DNA from: Oscillospiraceae bacterium
GTDB lineage: Bacteria; Bacillota; Clostridia; Oscillospirales; Acutalibacteraceae
NCBI GenBank assembly: GCA_015066065.1
Contig: SVPB01000008.1
Location: 1-41,784, forward strand
Length of the DNA: 41,784 nucleotides
Direction of reading: 5' to 3'
The stretch's first letter is position 1. Each line of letters begins with the position of its first letter. Under the pieces are notes generated by a model that was given only the letters and a program-made list of their open reading frames with translations, made no database searches and was not told the DNA's origin. The translations under genes and the position numbers were made by a program. Shown in pieces: positions 31,987-39,210 of this stretch.

Positions 31987-32844
31987 TTATTCTTGTGGAG
32001 GGAGCCAGCCGGCGCCATGCACCTCATCGGTGGGGACGGTGATAAAGAACGCCTGCTTATCCAGCCGGAACACCATCCGCTTGAGGGCGTGCACCTCTTC
32101 CCGGCGCACCGCACAGAGGATCATCTGCCGCTGGGTGCCGGTGTAGCCGCCCACAGCCGGGAGCAGGGTGACGCCCCGTTCCAGCTCTTGGGTGATGAGG
32201 GCGGTCACCTCCTCCTGCCGGTCGGTGAGGATGAGGGCCATCTTGCCCCGGCGGCCGCCGTAGATGAGCCAGTCGGTCACCAGGGAGGACACAAAGGCGA
32301 ACAGCACCCCGTACAAGACGCTATCCAGCTGCTTGTACACCACCCCGGACACGGCGATGACCACCCCATCCACCGCCAGCACCAGCTTGCCGATGGGTAC
32401 GTGGGGGAACCGCAGCTCCAGCAGGCGGCCGGCTATTTCGCTGCCGCCGGTGGTGCCGCCCCGCATGAGGATGAGCCCTAGCCCCAAGCCGCAGATGGCG
32501 CCGCCAAACAAGCATACCAGCAGGCGGTCGCCCTGATAGGCAGGGAGCAGGGTGTCCAGCAGGTCGGTAAACACCGAGCTGAGCAGTAATCCGGCTCCGG
32601 TGCGGATGAGGAACCGCCGCCCCAACCGCCGCCATCCAGCCAGGATGAGGGGGATGTTGAGGGCGATGGTCACGGTACCGATGGGCAGACTCCAAGCGTA
32701 TTGGGTGAGGATGGCCACACCGGTGACACCGCCGGGAGCGATGTGGTTGGGGGCAGAAAACACCACCGTGCTTACCGCATACAGAAGACTGCCGACGATG
32801 ATCAGCAGCAGGTCAAACGCCAACACGCGCAAACGCTGGGTCAT
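31987..32844 (-). CDS. YitT family membrane protein (DUF161/DUF2179)
   Basis: A 285-residue protein with five or six membrane helices in the first 200 residues and a soluble DUF2179 domain at the C-terminus (about 205-275). Family signs are FSAPNHIAPGGVTGVAIL, LNIPLILAGWRRLG and LMRGGTTGGSEIAGRLL. ATG at 32842-32844 overlaps the mini-RNase III stop as ATGA and follows AAGGAGG. It is last in the transcript that includes obg and the RNase. The function of the family is not settled. A second YitT gene lies at 35597-36463. Confidence 0.85.
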   Translation of the reverse strand: MTQRLRVLAFDLLLIIVGSLLYAVSTVVFSAPNHIAPGGVTGVAILTQYAWSLPIGTVTIALNIPLILAGWRRLGRRFLIRTGAGLLLSSVFTDLLDTLLPAYQGDRLLVCLFGGAICGLGLGLILMRGGTTGGSEIAGRLLELRFPHVPIGKLVLAVDGVVIAVSGVVYKQLDSVLYGVLFAFVSSLVTDWLIYGGRRGKMALILTDRQEEVTALITQELERGVTLLPAVGGYTGTQRQMILCAVRREEVHALKRMVFRLDKQAFFITVPTDEVHGAGWLPPQE

Positions 32845-33224
32845 ACGTCCTCCTTCATACAATGGGCAAACAGCTCCTGCACCCGTTCCAGCCGGCCGTC
32901 CAGATAGAGGTAACCAAACAGGCTCTCCAAGCCGGTGGCTTTGTGGTAATCCGCCCCGGTACGGGTGCTGTGGGCGTTGCGCCCTCGCTTAAATACAGCG
33001 ACCTCCTCCTCGGTCAGGAGGGGTAACAGCCGTTCCATGGCTTCTGCCTGGGCTTCGGCTCGCACCGCCGTCACCGCTAAGCGGTGCAGATCCCCCACCG
33101 GGCGGTTGGCCTCGGTGAGCAGGCGCTCCCGTACCAGCAGGCTGTATACGCCGTCTCCCACAAAGGCCAAGGCCAAGGGGCTTAAGGTGTGGACGTCCAC
33201 ATCTCGGGGATAGAATCGTTCCAT
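32841..33224 (-). CDS. mrnC: Mini-ribonuclease III
   Basis: A 127-residue catalytic-domain-only RNase III relative that trims 23S rRNA precursors in Firmicutes. LSPLALAFVGDGVYSLLVRERLL holds the conserved Asp24 of the active site. FKRGRNAHS and YHKATGLESLFGYLYLDGR are the further mini-III blocks, and no double-stranded RNA-binding domain is present, as expected. ATG at 33222-33224 follows AAGGGTG; a GTG nine bases upstream is possible. It lies 11 bases after obg and overlaps the YitT gene. In Bacillus the gene is next to cysS instead, so this order differs. Confidence 0.9.
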   Translation of the reverse strand: MERFYPRDVDVHTLSPLALAFVGDGVYSLLVRERLLTEANRPVGDLHRLAVTAVRAEAQAEAMERLLPLLTEEEVAVFKRGRNAHSTRTGADYHKATGLESLFGYLYLDGRLERVQELFAHCMKEDV

Positions 33225-33235
33225 GCTCGTCACCC

Positions 33236-34507
33236 TTAGTTTACAAACTCAAATTCCAGGTCATAGATGCTGACCGTGTCGCCCTCCTGCACGCCGGCGG
33301 CCTCCAGCGCATCGATGACCCCGGTGGAACGCAGTACCCGTTCAAAGTACTGCAGACCGTCGGTGTCGTCAAAGTTGACACCACGCAATATCTGCAGCAG
33401 CCAAGGGGCTTCCACCGTGTACACGCCCTCGTGGTTCTGCACCTGCACCGGGCGCTCGCCCAAGGTCTCTACCGCCGGCAGCTCCTCCGGCTGGGCTTCA
33501 AACCGCCGGATGGGAGGCAGCTTCTGCAGCATGGCGCCGCAATACTTCACCAGCTCGTCGGTGCCGTGGGCGATGGGCGCCATGAGGGGGAAGTAGGTGT
33601 ACCCCCGGCGCGCCATCTCGGCGGCAAAGGCCTCCTGCTGTTCGTCGGTGGCTAAGTCGCACTTGTTGCCGGCCACCACCATGGGACGGGAGGCCAGCTC
33701 CGCATTGAACTGCTCCAGCTCCCGGTTGATGGTGTCAAAATCCTCCAGCGGATCCCGGCCTTCACTGCCGGCCACATCCACCACGTGCACCAGCAGGCGG
33801 CAGCGCTCCACGTGGCGCAGGAACTCGTGTCCCAGCCCCACGCCCTCGCTGGCGCCCTCGATGACACCGGGGATATCCGCCATCACAAAGGACACCCCCG
33901 GCAGGGGGCGCACCACGCCCAGCACCGGGGTGATGGTGGTAAAGTGATAGTTGGCAATGGCCGGCTTGGCCTCGCTGACCACGCTGATGAGGGTGGACTT
34001 ACCCACGTTGGGGAAGCCCACCAGACCCACGTCCGCCAAGAGCTTAAGCTCCAGCCGCAGCTCCTTGATCTCCCCGGGGACGCCGGGCTTGGCAAACCGG
34101 GGGACCTGCCGGGTCGCCGTGGCAAAATGGCTGTTACCCCAGCCGCCCCGGCCGCCCCGGGCGGCGATAAAGGGGGTATCCTCGGACATGTCCGCCATCA
34201 GACGGCCGGACTCATTATCATAGATTAGAGTACCCCGGGGCACCCGGATCATACAATCCTCGCCGCTTTTGCCAGAGCATTTTTTCTGGCCGCCGTTACC
34301 GCCGTGACCGGCGGCATACTTGCGCTGGTAGCGAAAATCCGCCAGGGTGTTCATGCCGTCGTCGGGCACAAACACCACGTTACCGCCGTGGCCGCCGTCA
34401 CCGCCGTCCGGGCCGCCGGCGGCCACGAACTTCTCCCGGTGAAAGGCCACCGCACCGTCACCGCCGTTGCCGGCCTTAACGGTGATAATGGCTTTATCCA
34501 CAAACAT
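33236..34507 (-). CDS. obg: GTPase Obg (CgtA), 50S assembly factor
   Basis: A 423-residue GTPase for large ribosomal subunit maturation and stress control. The glycine-rich Obg fold spans residues 1-158 (FVDKAIITVKAGNGGDGAVAF, GGPDGGDGGHGGNVVF). The G domain has GFPNVGKST (G1), the TTITP switch (G2), DIPGVIEGA (G3) and NKCD (G4). A C-terminal OCT domain (about 350-423), typical of Gram-positive Obg, ends in DTVSIYDLEFEF. ATG at 34505-34507 follows GGAGGTGTG. It stands directly after a terminator hairpin at the end of the rplU-prp-rpmA operon and seems to lack its own promoter. Confidence 0.97.
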   Translation of the reverse strand: MFVDKAIITVKAGNGGDGAVAFHREKFVAAGGPDGGDGGHGGNVVFVPDDGMNTLADFRYQRKYAAGHGGNGGQKKCSGKSGEDCMIRVPRGTLIYDNESGRLMADMSEDTPFIAARGGRGGWGNSHFATATRQVPRFAKPGVPGEIKELRLELKLLADVGLVGFPNVGKSTLISVVSEAKPAIANYHFTTITPVLGVVRPLPGVSFVMADIPGVIEGASEGVGLGHEFLRHVERCRLLVHVVDVAGSEGRDPLEDFDTINRELEQFNAELASRPMVVAGNKCDLATDEQQEAFAAEMARRGYTYFPLMAPIAHGTDELVKYCGAMLQKLPPIRRFEAQPEELPAVETLGERPVQVQNHEGVYTVEAPWLLQILRGVNFDDTDGLQYFERVLRSTGVIDALEAAGVQEGDTVSIYDLEFEFVN

Positions 34508-34527
34508 AGTCACACCTCCAAAGAAAA

Positions 34528-34555
34528 AAGGCTCCCTGCCGTGGCAGGGAGCCTT
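34528..34555 (-). terminator. Terminator or attenuator between rpmA and obg
   Basis: AAGGCTCCCTGCC (34528-34540) and GGCAGGGAGCCTT (34543-34555) form a 12-13 base stem; on the minus strand it is followed by TTTTTTCTTT and then at once by the obg ribosome site. There is no room for a promoter between it and obg, so it probably sets the ratio between ribosomal protein and obg mRNA. Confidence 0.75.
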
Positions 34556-34560
34556 GCGCA

Positions 34561-34842
34561 TTACTGCTTCTCGTAGACGCTGACGCGCTTGCGATCCTTG
34601 CCCATACGCTCGAACCGCACCACGCCGTCCGCCTTGGCGAACAGGGTATCGTCAGAGCCGATGCCCACGTTCATGCCGGGGTGGATATGGGTGCCGCGCT
34701 GACGCACCAGGATATTGCCGGCCAGCACGAACTGACCGTCGGCACGCTTAACGCCGAGACGCTTGGACTCGGAATCACGGCCGTTCTTGGTGGAACCAAC
34801 GCCCTTCTTGTGAGCGAACAACTGGATGTTCAGTTTTAACAT
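34561..34842 (-). CDS. rpmA: Ribosomal protein L27, with cleavable N-terminal extension
   Basis: A 93-residue 50S subunit protein near the peptidyl transferase centre. The N-terminus [21 protein letters not shown] shows the Firmicute-type extension, cut after Phe9 by the Prp protease before assembly. [17 protein letters not shown] and [14 protein letters not shown] are the conserved core. The prp gene lies just upstream, four bases away, and rplU before it. Confidence 0.97.
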   Translation of the reverse strand: MLKLNIQLFAHKKGVGSTKNGRDSESKRLGVKRADGQFVLAGNILVRQRGTHIHPGMNVGIGSDDTLFAKADGVVRFERMGKDRKRVSVYEKQ

Positions 34843-34846
34843 GGTA

Positions 34847-35161
34847 TTACACCTCCGTATTGATGGGATGTACCCGCTGGGGGTACGCTTCTTGTAGTGC
34901 CGTCAAATGCAGCCGGAACCCGGACAGCAATGCCTGCGCCGCCGTTATGTCCCCGGTCACGGTGACGTCCATGAGCCCGTCCTTCACGGTGATATCCGTG
35001 GGAAGGCACAGCACGTCGGTGAGGGTGTTAGCGGTCATGTAGGCAGCGGAGGAAACAGCCGCACATACGATGTCTTCGCCTGCCGTGCCTGCTCCTGCAT
35101 GGCCGGTGATGCGAAAACCGGTAAGCTGCCCCTGCCGCGTCCGGAAGGTTACCCGGATCAT
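34847..35161 (-). CDS. prp: Prp, cysteine protease for L27 processing
   Basis: A 104-residue protein of the YsxB/Prp family that removes the N-terminal extension of L27. The catalytic His21 lies in ITGHAGAG and Cys33 in [11 protein letters not shown], matching His22/Cys34 in the Staphylococcus protein. The rest of the fold ([18 protein letters not shown]) is conserved. It starts two bases after the rplU stop and ends four bases before rpmA. The neighbouring L27 has the matching cleavage site, so the system is complete. Confidence 0.94.
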   Translation of the reverse strand: MIRVTFRTRQGQLTGFRITGHAGAGTAGEDIVCAAVSSAAYMTANTLTDVLCLPTDITVKDGLMDVTVTGDITAAQALLSGFRLHLTALQEAYPQRVHPINTEV

Positions 35162-35163
35162 GA

Positions 35164-35475
35164 TCAGGCGTTGATGGTGTCGATCTGCACCTTGGTGTAG
35201 GGCTGACGATGGCCCATCTTGCGAGACTGGCCCTTCTTGGGCTTGTAGGTGAAGACCGTGATCTTCTTACCCTTGCCGTTCTTGAGGACGGTGGCGGTCA
35301 CGGTAGCACCCTCCACGTAGGGGGCACCCACCTTGAGCTCCGCGTCATCCTGCAGAGCGATCACCTTGTCGAAGGTGACGGAGGCTTCTTCGGCTGCATC
35401 CAGCTTCTCGATGTACAGAGTGTCGCCATTCTGCACCTTGTACTGCTTGCCGCCGGTTTCAATGATAGCGTACAT
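35164..35475 (-). CDS. rplU: Ribosomal protein L21
   Basis: A 103-residue 50S protein. [18 protein letters not shown] at the N-terminus and [19 protein letters not shown] near the C-terminus are diagnostic. ATG at 35473-35475 is chosen; a longer reading from 35547 would translate the leader. It leads the rplU-prp-rpmA operon from a consensus promoter with a folded leader. Confidence 0.97.
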   Translation of the reverse strand: MYAIIETGGKQYKVQNGDTLYIEKLDAAEEASVTFDKVIALQDDAELKVGAPYVEGATVTATVLKNGKGKKITVFTYKPKKGQSRKMGHRQPYTKVQIDTINA

Positions 35476-35553
35476 AGGCGTACCTGCCTTTTCTATAGAC
35501 TCGCTGTATACGGGCGGACACAAGTCACTTATATAAGCCCGGTACATGCGGCA
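35476..35553 (-). promoter_or_regulatory. Candidate L21 leader RNA
   Basis: The leader between the rplU promoter and start can form nested stems: GUACC (from 35545-35541) with GGUAC (35484-35480), and CGGGC with GCCCG (35541-35537 and 35515-35511). The outer 3' arm lies in the AAAAGGCAGGUACGCC stretch ahead of ATG, so pairing would cover the ribosome site. Firmicute rplU operons often carry an autoregulatory L21 leader, and this place and shape fit it. Confidence 0.5.
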
Positions 35554-35559
35554 ACAGCC

Positions 35560-35588
35560 ATTGTACCACGGTTTTTAGTGGTTGTCAA
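35560..35588 (-). promoter_or_regulatory. Sigma-A promoter of rplU-prp-rpmA
   Basis: On the minus strand: perfect TTGACA (35588-35583), 17-base spacer, TACAAT (35565-35560). It lies just beyond the stop of the upstream YitT gene. Confidence 0.8.
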
Positions 35589-35596
35589 CTGTTTTT

Positions 35597-36463
35597 TTAT
35601 ATCAATTTATCAAAACGATTCCAGCGGAAGTTTCCCCACACACCGGCGGTTTCGCTGTAGTAGATGAAGCACCCCGGATACCGCCGGGATATCTTGATAA
35701 GATCGTTCATCTGCCGCAGGTTGATGAGGGTGACGATCATGCTTTTCTGTTCCCCCGTGAACATACCCTGACAGGGGATCACGGTGGCGCCGTGTCCCAA
35801 CTCCTGCAGAATATCCGTTTTAAACTGCTCCGGCAGATCGGTGATGATCCGCACCTCCACGGCGTTGCGGCTGGGCTTGAGCATGGCGCCCATGGCCAGA
35901 TTGAACACCATCATCTGTACCACCGACATCATTACGCTTTCCAGGTTGTGGTAGACAAAGAAGGACAGGCCGATGATGATGTAACAGAACAGAGAAATAA
36001 GCGTTTCCACATTAAGATAGGGGCGGCGCTTCTGCACCATGCCGGCGATGATGTCCATGCCGCCGGAGGAGGCGCCCATGCGCACCATGATGCCCGTACG
36101 GACGCCTAACAGGATGCCGGAGGCAAACACCGCCAGCCATGTGTTGGTCTGCGTGACATACTGGTACAGCTCAATCTGCTCGGCCACGATGAGCATCACG
36201 GAGGACAGGAAGGTGTACAGCAAGGTGTACACCACGTATTTGCGGCTGATAAAGAACCAGGCGGCCAGCAACAGCGGCAGGTTGAGGGCCAGAGACACGT
36301 AGCCCATATTGATGCCGGTCAGCTCCTGGGTCATCATGGCGATGCCGTCCACGCCGGAAGGGGCAAAGCCGGCGGCATTGACAAACACGTGCAGACCGAT
36401 GGCGGACAGCACACTGGCGGCTACGGTGAGCAGTATGTCGGTTAATAGGCTGGGTTTTTTCAT
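35597..36463 (-). CDS. YitT family membrane protein (second copy)
   Basis: A 288-residue paralogue of the protein at 31987-32844: helices in the first 200 residues with FAPSGVDGIAMMTQEL, LNLPLLLAAWFFISRK and VRMGASSGGMDIIAGMV, and a C-terminal DUF2179 domain (VEVRIITDLPEQ, GHGATVIPCQGMFTGE, KSMIVTLINLRQ). The ribosome site is AAGGGGG. It has its own promoter and precedes the rplU promoter on the same strand with no strong terminator visible between them. The two YitT genes flank the rplU-to-RNase block. Confidence 0.85.
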   Translation of the reverse strand: MKKPSLLTDILLTVAASVLSAIGLHVFVNAAGFAPSGVDGIAMMTQELTGINMGYVSLALNLPLLLAAWFFISRKYVVYTLLYTFLSSVMLIVAEQIELYQYVTQTNTWLAVFASGILLGVRTGIMVRMGASSGGMDIIAGMVQKRRPYLNVETLISLFCYIIIGLSFFVYHNLESVMMSVVQMMVFNLAMGAMLKPSRNAVEVRIITDLPEQFKTDILQELGHGATVIPCQGMFTGEQKSMIVTLINLRQMNDLIKISRRYPGCFIYYSETAGVWGNFRWNRFDKLI

Positions 36464-36495
36464 GTAGTGGCCCCCTTGCAGTCATACTGTTCTCC

Positions 36496-36524
36496 ATTAT
36501 AACGGCAAAAGGGCGGTTTGACAA
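36496..36524 (-). promoter_or_regulatory. Promoter of the second YitT gene
   Basis: On the minus strand: TTGTCA (36524-36519), 17-base spacer, perfect TATAAT (36501-36496). It starts five bases beyond the stop of the choloylglycine hydrolase gene. Confidence 0.7.
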
Positions 36525-36528
36525 GGGG

Positions 36529-37416
36529 TCAGTTTTGCCACGCCACCGTTTCCTCCCGGGGCAGAGGGTAACGGGCGAGGGCTTCTCCGTCGGGGTCGCC
36601 CCGGTGCAGGCATACCGCATGGATGCGCCGGCATCCGTAGGTGGTCACATAGTAGATGCCCCGGTCGGCGTTGCAGCAGGCGGTATACAGGGTGTGCGGA
36701 TATCCCTCCTCGGTGACCCGACAGCCCTTGACCTGCGCCACCGCCCCTATGATATGGAACACCTGCCCCACGCAGGCGGCCTCCCCTTTAAGGGACAAGG
36801 CGTGCGACCGGGTGAACACCGCCCGGAGGAACCGGGCGGTGGAGGATCCGTCCCCCGGCAGACCGTCACCGCCCAGCGCCGCCATCTGTTGGGGAAAGGG
36901 AGGGCTGTTGGTGAGCACCTCCACGGGGTTTTCGTGGATCTGCAGTCCGGCGGCGGTGGGCTCTGCCGTCACCGCCCCCCGGCGGTCGGCAATGAGCCAA
37001 TGCAAGGGTGCCGGCGGCAGGGAGTCGCTGAAGGGGGTGTCCACCAACCGGATGCGGCGCAGGATGGCGCAAGCCTCCTCCACCGTCCGGCAATCGCCCA
37101 GCAGACGGGGGATCAGCTCAAACACCGCCAGATTCTCCGCCCCCTCCATGGGCGGAAGATACCGGGCATCGGGGGCGAAGCGCAGTCCGGCTACACACAG
37201 CCCGTGTTCGTTGACACCATCGTAGTAGAGGGGATAGCCCTCCACCGTGGCGGCCATCCCTACGAAGGCGTAGTGGGACAGACTGGTCTCTCCGTGCCGG
37301 TAGGGCAAGGGGAACCGCCGGGGCGTGACGGTTACCTCCTCTCCGTAACCGTGCTCGTAGTCCAGCGTGCGGCCAAAATACCATTCCTGCGCCCGGTAGG
37401 TCAATGCGGTACACAT
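36529..37416 (-). CDS. Choloylglycine hydrolase family protein (bile salt hydrolase-like), short loop
   Basis: A 295-residue Ntn-hydrolase. The start at 37414-37416 makes Cys2 the first residue after Met removal, as needed for catalysis; the ATG two codons upstream would block this. Active-site residues are Cys2 (MCTALTY), Arg16 and Asp19 (FGRTLDYE), Asn69 (DGVNEHGL), Asn170 (VLTNSPPF) and Arg195 (SSTARFLRA). In characterised bile salt hydrolases and penicillin V acylases the last two lie 53 residues apart; here only 25, so about 28 residues of the assembly-motif loop are missing. The rest, including CCNADRGIYYVTTY and the closing VAWQN, is intact. It stands alone after a terminator, with only about 50 bases for a promoter. 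The substrate may be bile salts or another N-acyl compound. Confidence 0.88.
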   Translation of the reverse strand: MCTALTYRAQEWYFGRTLDYEHGYGEEVTVTPRRFPLPYRHGETSLSHYAFVGMAATVEGYPLYYDGVNEHGLCVAGLRFAPDARYLPPMEGAENLAVFELIPRLLGDCRTVEEACAILRRIRLVDTPFSDSLPPAPLHWLIADRRGAVTAEPTAAGLQIHENPVEVLTNSPPFPQQMAALGGDGLPGDGSSTARFLRAVFTRSHALSLKGEAACVGQVFHIIGAVAQVKGCRVTEEGYPHTLYTACCNADRGIYYVTTYGCRRIHAVCLHRGDPDGEALARYPLPREETVAWQN

Positions 37417-37465
37417 AAGCATCCATCCTTTCGCGCCTATTGTGCCCGTTTTGTAAGCAAAAAAA

Positions 37466-37489
37466 CCGTCCGGGAATCACCCCGGACGG
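37466..37489 (-). terminator. Terminator of the TIR-methyltransferase operon
   Basis: CCGTCCGGG (37466-37474) pairs with CCCGGACGG (37481-37489) across a six-base loop, followed on the minus strand by TTTTTTT. It follows the TIM-barrel gene stop by 10 bases and marks the end of the three-gene operon. Confidence 0.85.
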
Positions 37490-37498
37490 CTACTTTGT

Positions 37499-38338
37499 TT
37501 AAATGTCAGCCAGATAAGCCGCCACCCGGGCGATGGTGCGGTGCATCTCCTCGGCCAGATGGGGCGGGTAATCCTGCCGGACGTTGCATTCCAGCGACAG
37601 ACAGCCGTCAAAGCCCACATCCCGTAGGCCCTCCTTGAAGTGCTCCCAGTTGACCGAGCCCACGTAAGGGATAGCGTGGGCGTCGTCTCGGGTGTTGTTG
37701 TCGTGGACGTGCAGGGCCTTGAGATGCCGGCCACAGCAGCGCACGTAATCCCCCATATCTCCCCGGTACATATTGGCGTGGCCGGTGTCGAGACAGATGG
37801 CCAGGTTGGGGAGTGACAGCCGTTCCACAAAGGCGGCGATGCGCTCCACCGGCGAGATGCGCTGGGCCTTAAAGGGCATATTCTCCAGACAAACGGTGAC
37901 GCCGTGGGGCAGGGCGAAGGCGCACAGCTCTCGGAAGAAGGCTTCGTTCATTTCCTCCGCCTTATCGGCGTCCTCCGGCCCACCGAAGCCGTAGGGCATC
38001 ACCGGATGCATGATGAGATAGGAGGATCCCAGCGCGGCGGTACCCTTGACTGCTCGGAGACAATGGGCCCATTTGGCCGCCCGCCCCTCCTCGGTGGTGT
38101 CGTCGTAGGGCCAGGGGCCGTGCACCTGCCAGGGCAGGATCCCCTCCCGGCGCAGGGCGTCTCCCTCCTGCCGGAGCAGGGTCAGAGCCTGCTCCTCCGC
38201 CAGGGTATAGAGGTCCCCCCTGGTGCTGCACAGCCGGCCGTAATCCACGCAACCGTAGCCGTATCGGCGCAGCCGGGCGGTGTCTGTCGAGCCGTCAGCG
38301 TTCACGTAGTTACCGGCGGCAATACCGATCTTTAACAT
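37499..38338 (-). CDS. Sugar isomerase/epimerase-like TIM-barrel protein
   Basis: A 279-residue protein of the xylose isomerase-like/AP endonuclease 2 TIM-barrel superfamily. The metal and acid-base positions are visible at strand ends: WQVHGPWP (His73), Glu152 in TVCLENMPF, Asp184 and His187 in ICLDTGHANMY, His210-x-His212-Asp213 in LKALHVHDNN, and Glu250 in CLSLECNV. This set matches sugar epimerases/isomerases of the IolE/IolI/TagatoseE type with one divalent metal. ATG at 38336-38338 overlaps the ATP-grasp stop by seven bases, so it is the last gene of the operon with the TIR-methyltransferase. The actual substrate is unknown. Confidence 0.83.
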   Translation of the reverse strand: MLKIGIAAGNYVNADGSTDTARLRRYGYGCVDYGRLCSTRGDLYTLAEEQALTLLRQEGDALRREGILPWQVHGPWPYDDTTEEGRAAKWAHCLRAVKGTAALGSSYLIMHPVMPYGFGGPEDADKAEEMNEAFFRELCAFALPHGVTVCLENMPFKAQRISPVERIAAFVERLSLPNLAICLDTGHANMYRGDMGDYVRCCGRHLKALHVHDNNTRDDAHAIPYVGSVNWEHFKEGLRDVGFDGCLSLECNVRQDYPPHLAEEMHRTIARVAAYLADI

Positions 38339-39210
38339 CCGATACACCTCACAATATGGTCGGCGTAGTCCCCGGCTACGTTGTGGCCGGTTACTGCCTC
38401 GATGCCCTCAAAGAAGGCGTTGGAATTGACCTCGCACAGGAGATAGCCGTCGGGGCCAAACAGCACGTCTACCCCGGCGTAGTCCAGCTCCAGAAGGGTG
38501 GCGGCTTTTTCGGCAAGGGCAGCGACCTCGGCCGGCAGGTCGATGGGCTCTCCCCGGCCGCCCAGCTCGATATTGGAGCGAAAGTCGGTGTCCGATACCC
38601 GGCGCATGGCGGCAACGGCACGGCCGCCGATGACGATGACCCGAATATCCCGGCCGGCGCTGTGGGCCACGTACTGCTGGTACAGATGCCGCCGGTTGTC
38701 TACCGTGCCAACGATGTGCTCCAGCCCCTCCCGGTCGTCCGCCCGGTACACCTGCGCTCCCAGCGAGCCAAGGCACTCCTTGACCACCAAGGGATAGCCC
38801 AGGGTGTCCGCTATCCGGTCAAGGAACGCCGGGTCGACCGGCGTACCGGGATAGTAGCACAGGGGGGCCGGCAGGGTGCGCGGCATAGGGATGCCGGCCC
38901 CGGCCAGCCGGATAAAGGTCGCCAGCTTATCGTCACAGATCTGGATGGCCTCGTGGCGGTTAAACAGCCGCAGTCCGGCCTTTTCCAGCATCAGAGAGGT
39001 GTAGGGGTCCTTGTCGAGATAGATGACAAAGTCGGCCTGCGTCTGCGCCCGGATCTCCCCGGCGGCGGTGATCTCCACCGGCAGCTGCCCGTTGCGCAGG
39101 ATGTGGGTGGTGACACCACGCTGTGCCAGCTCCTGCTGCAGACGGGCGGCCTGCCCGGACACGGCCTTCATGGACGCATAGGCGTTAAGCAGGATGAGTC
39201 CTTTTTTCAT
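38332..39210 (-). CDS. RimK/LysX-like ATP-grasp ligase
   Basis: A 292-residue carboxylate-amine or similar ligase of the ATP-grasp fold. The N-terminal domain begins MKKGLILLNAYAS. CDDKLATFIRLAGAGIPMPRT (92-111) opens the ATP-grasp part. YPLVVKECLGSLGAQVY (139-155) has the ATP-binding Lys144 and glycine loop. GRDIRVIVIGGRAVAAMRR and FRSNIELGG are the RimK-type central blocks. Glu260 and Asn262 in LLCEVNSNA bind magnesium. ATG at 39208-39210 overlaps the TIR-methyltransferase stop as ATGA. Relatives add amino acids to proteins or small molecules. The product made here is unknown. Confidence 0.87.
   Translation of the reverse strand: MKKGLILLNAYASMKAVSGQAARLQQELAQRGVTTHILRNGQLPVEITAAGEIRAQTQADFVIYLDKDPYTSLMLEKAGLRLFNRHEAIQICDDKLATFIRLAGAGIPMPRTLPAPLCYYPGTPVDPAFLDRIADTLGYPLVVKECLGSLGAQVYRADDREGLEHIVGTVDNRRHLYQQYVAHSAGRDIRVIVIGGRAVAAMRRVSDTDFRSNIELGGRGEPIDLPAEVAALAEKAATLLELDYAGVDVLFGPDGYLLCEVNSNAFFEGIEAVTGHNVAGDYADHIVRCIGC

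Noticed and set aside
36529-37416. Choloylglycine hydrolase as a broken pseudogene
   Set aside because: The loop loss is in frame, all catalytic residues and the normal C-terminus remain, and there is a ribosome site, so a working variant is more likely.
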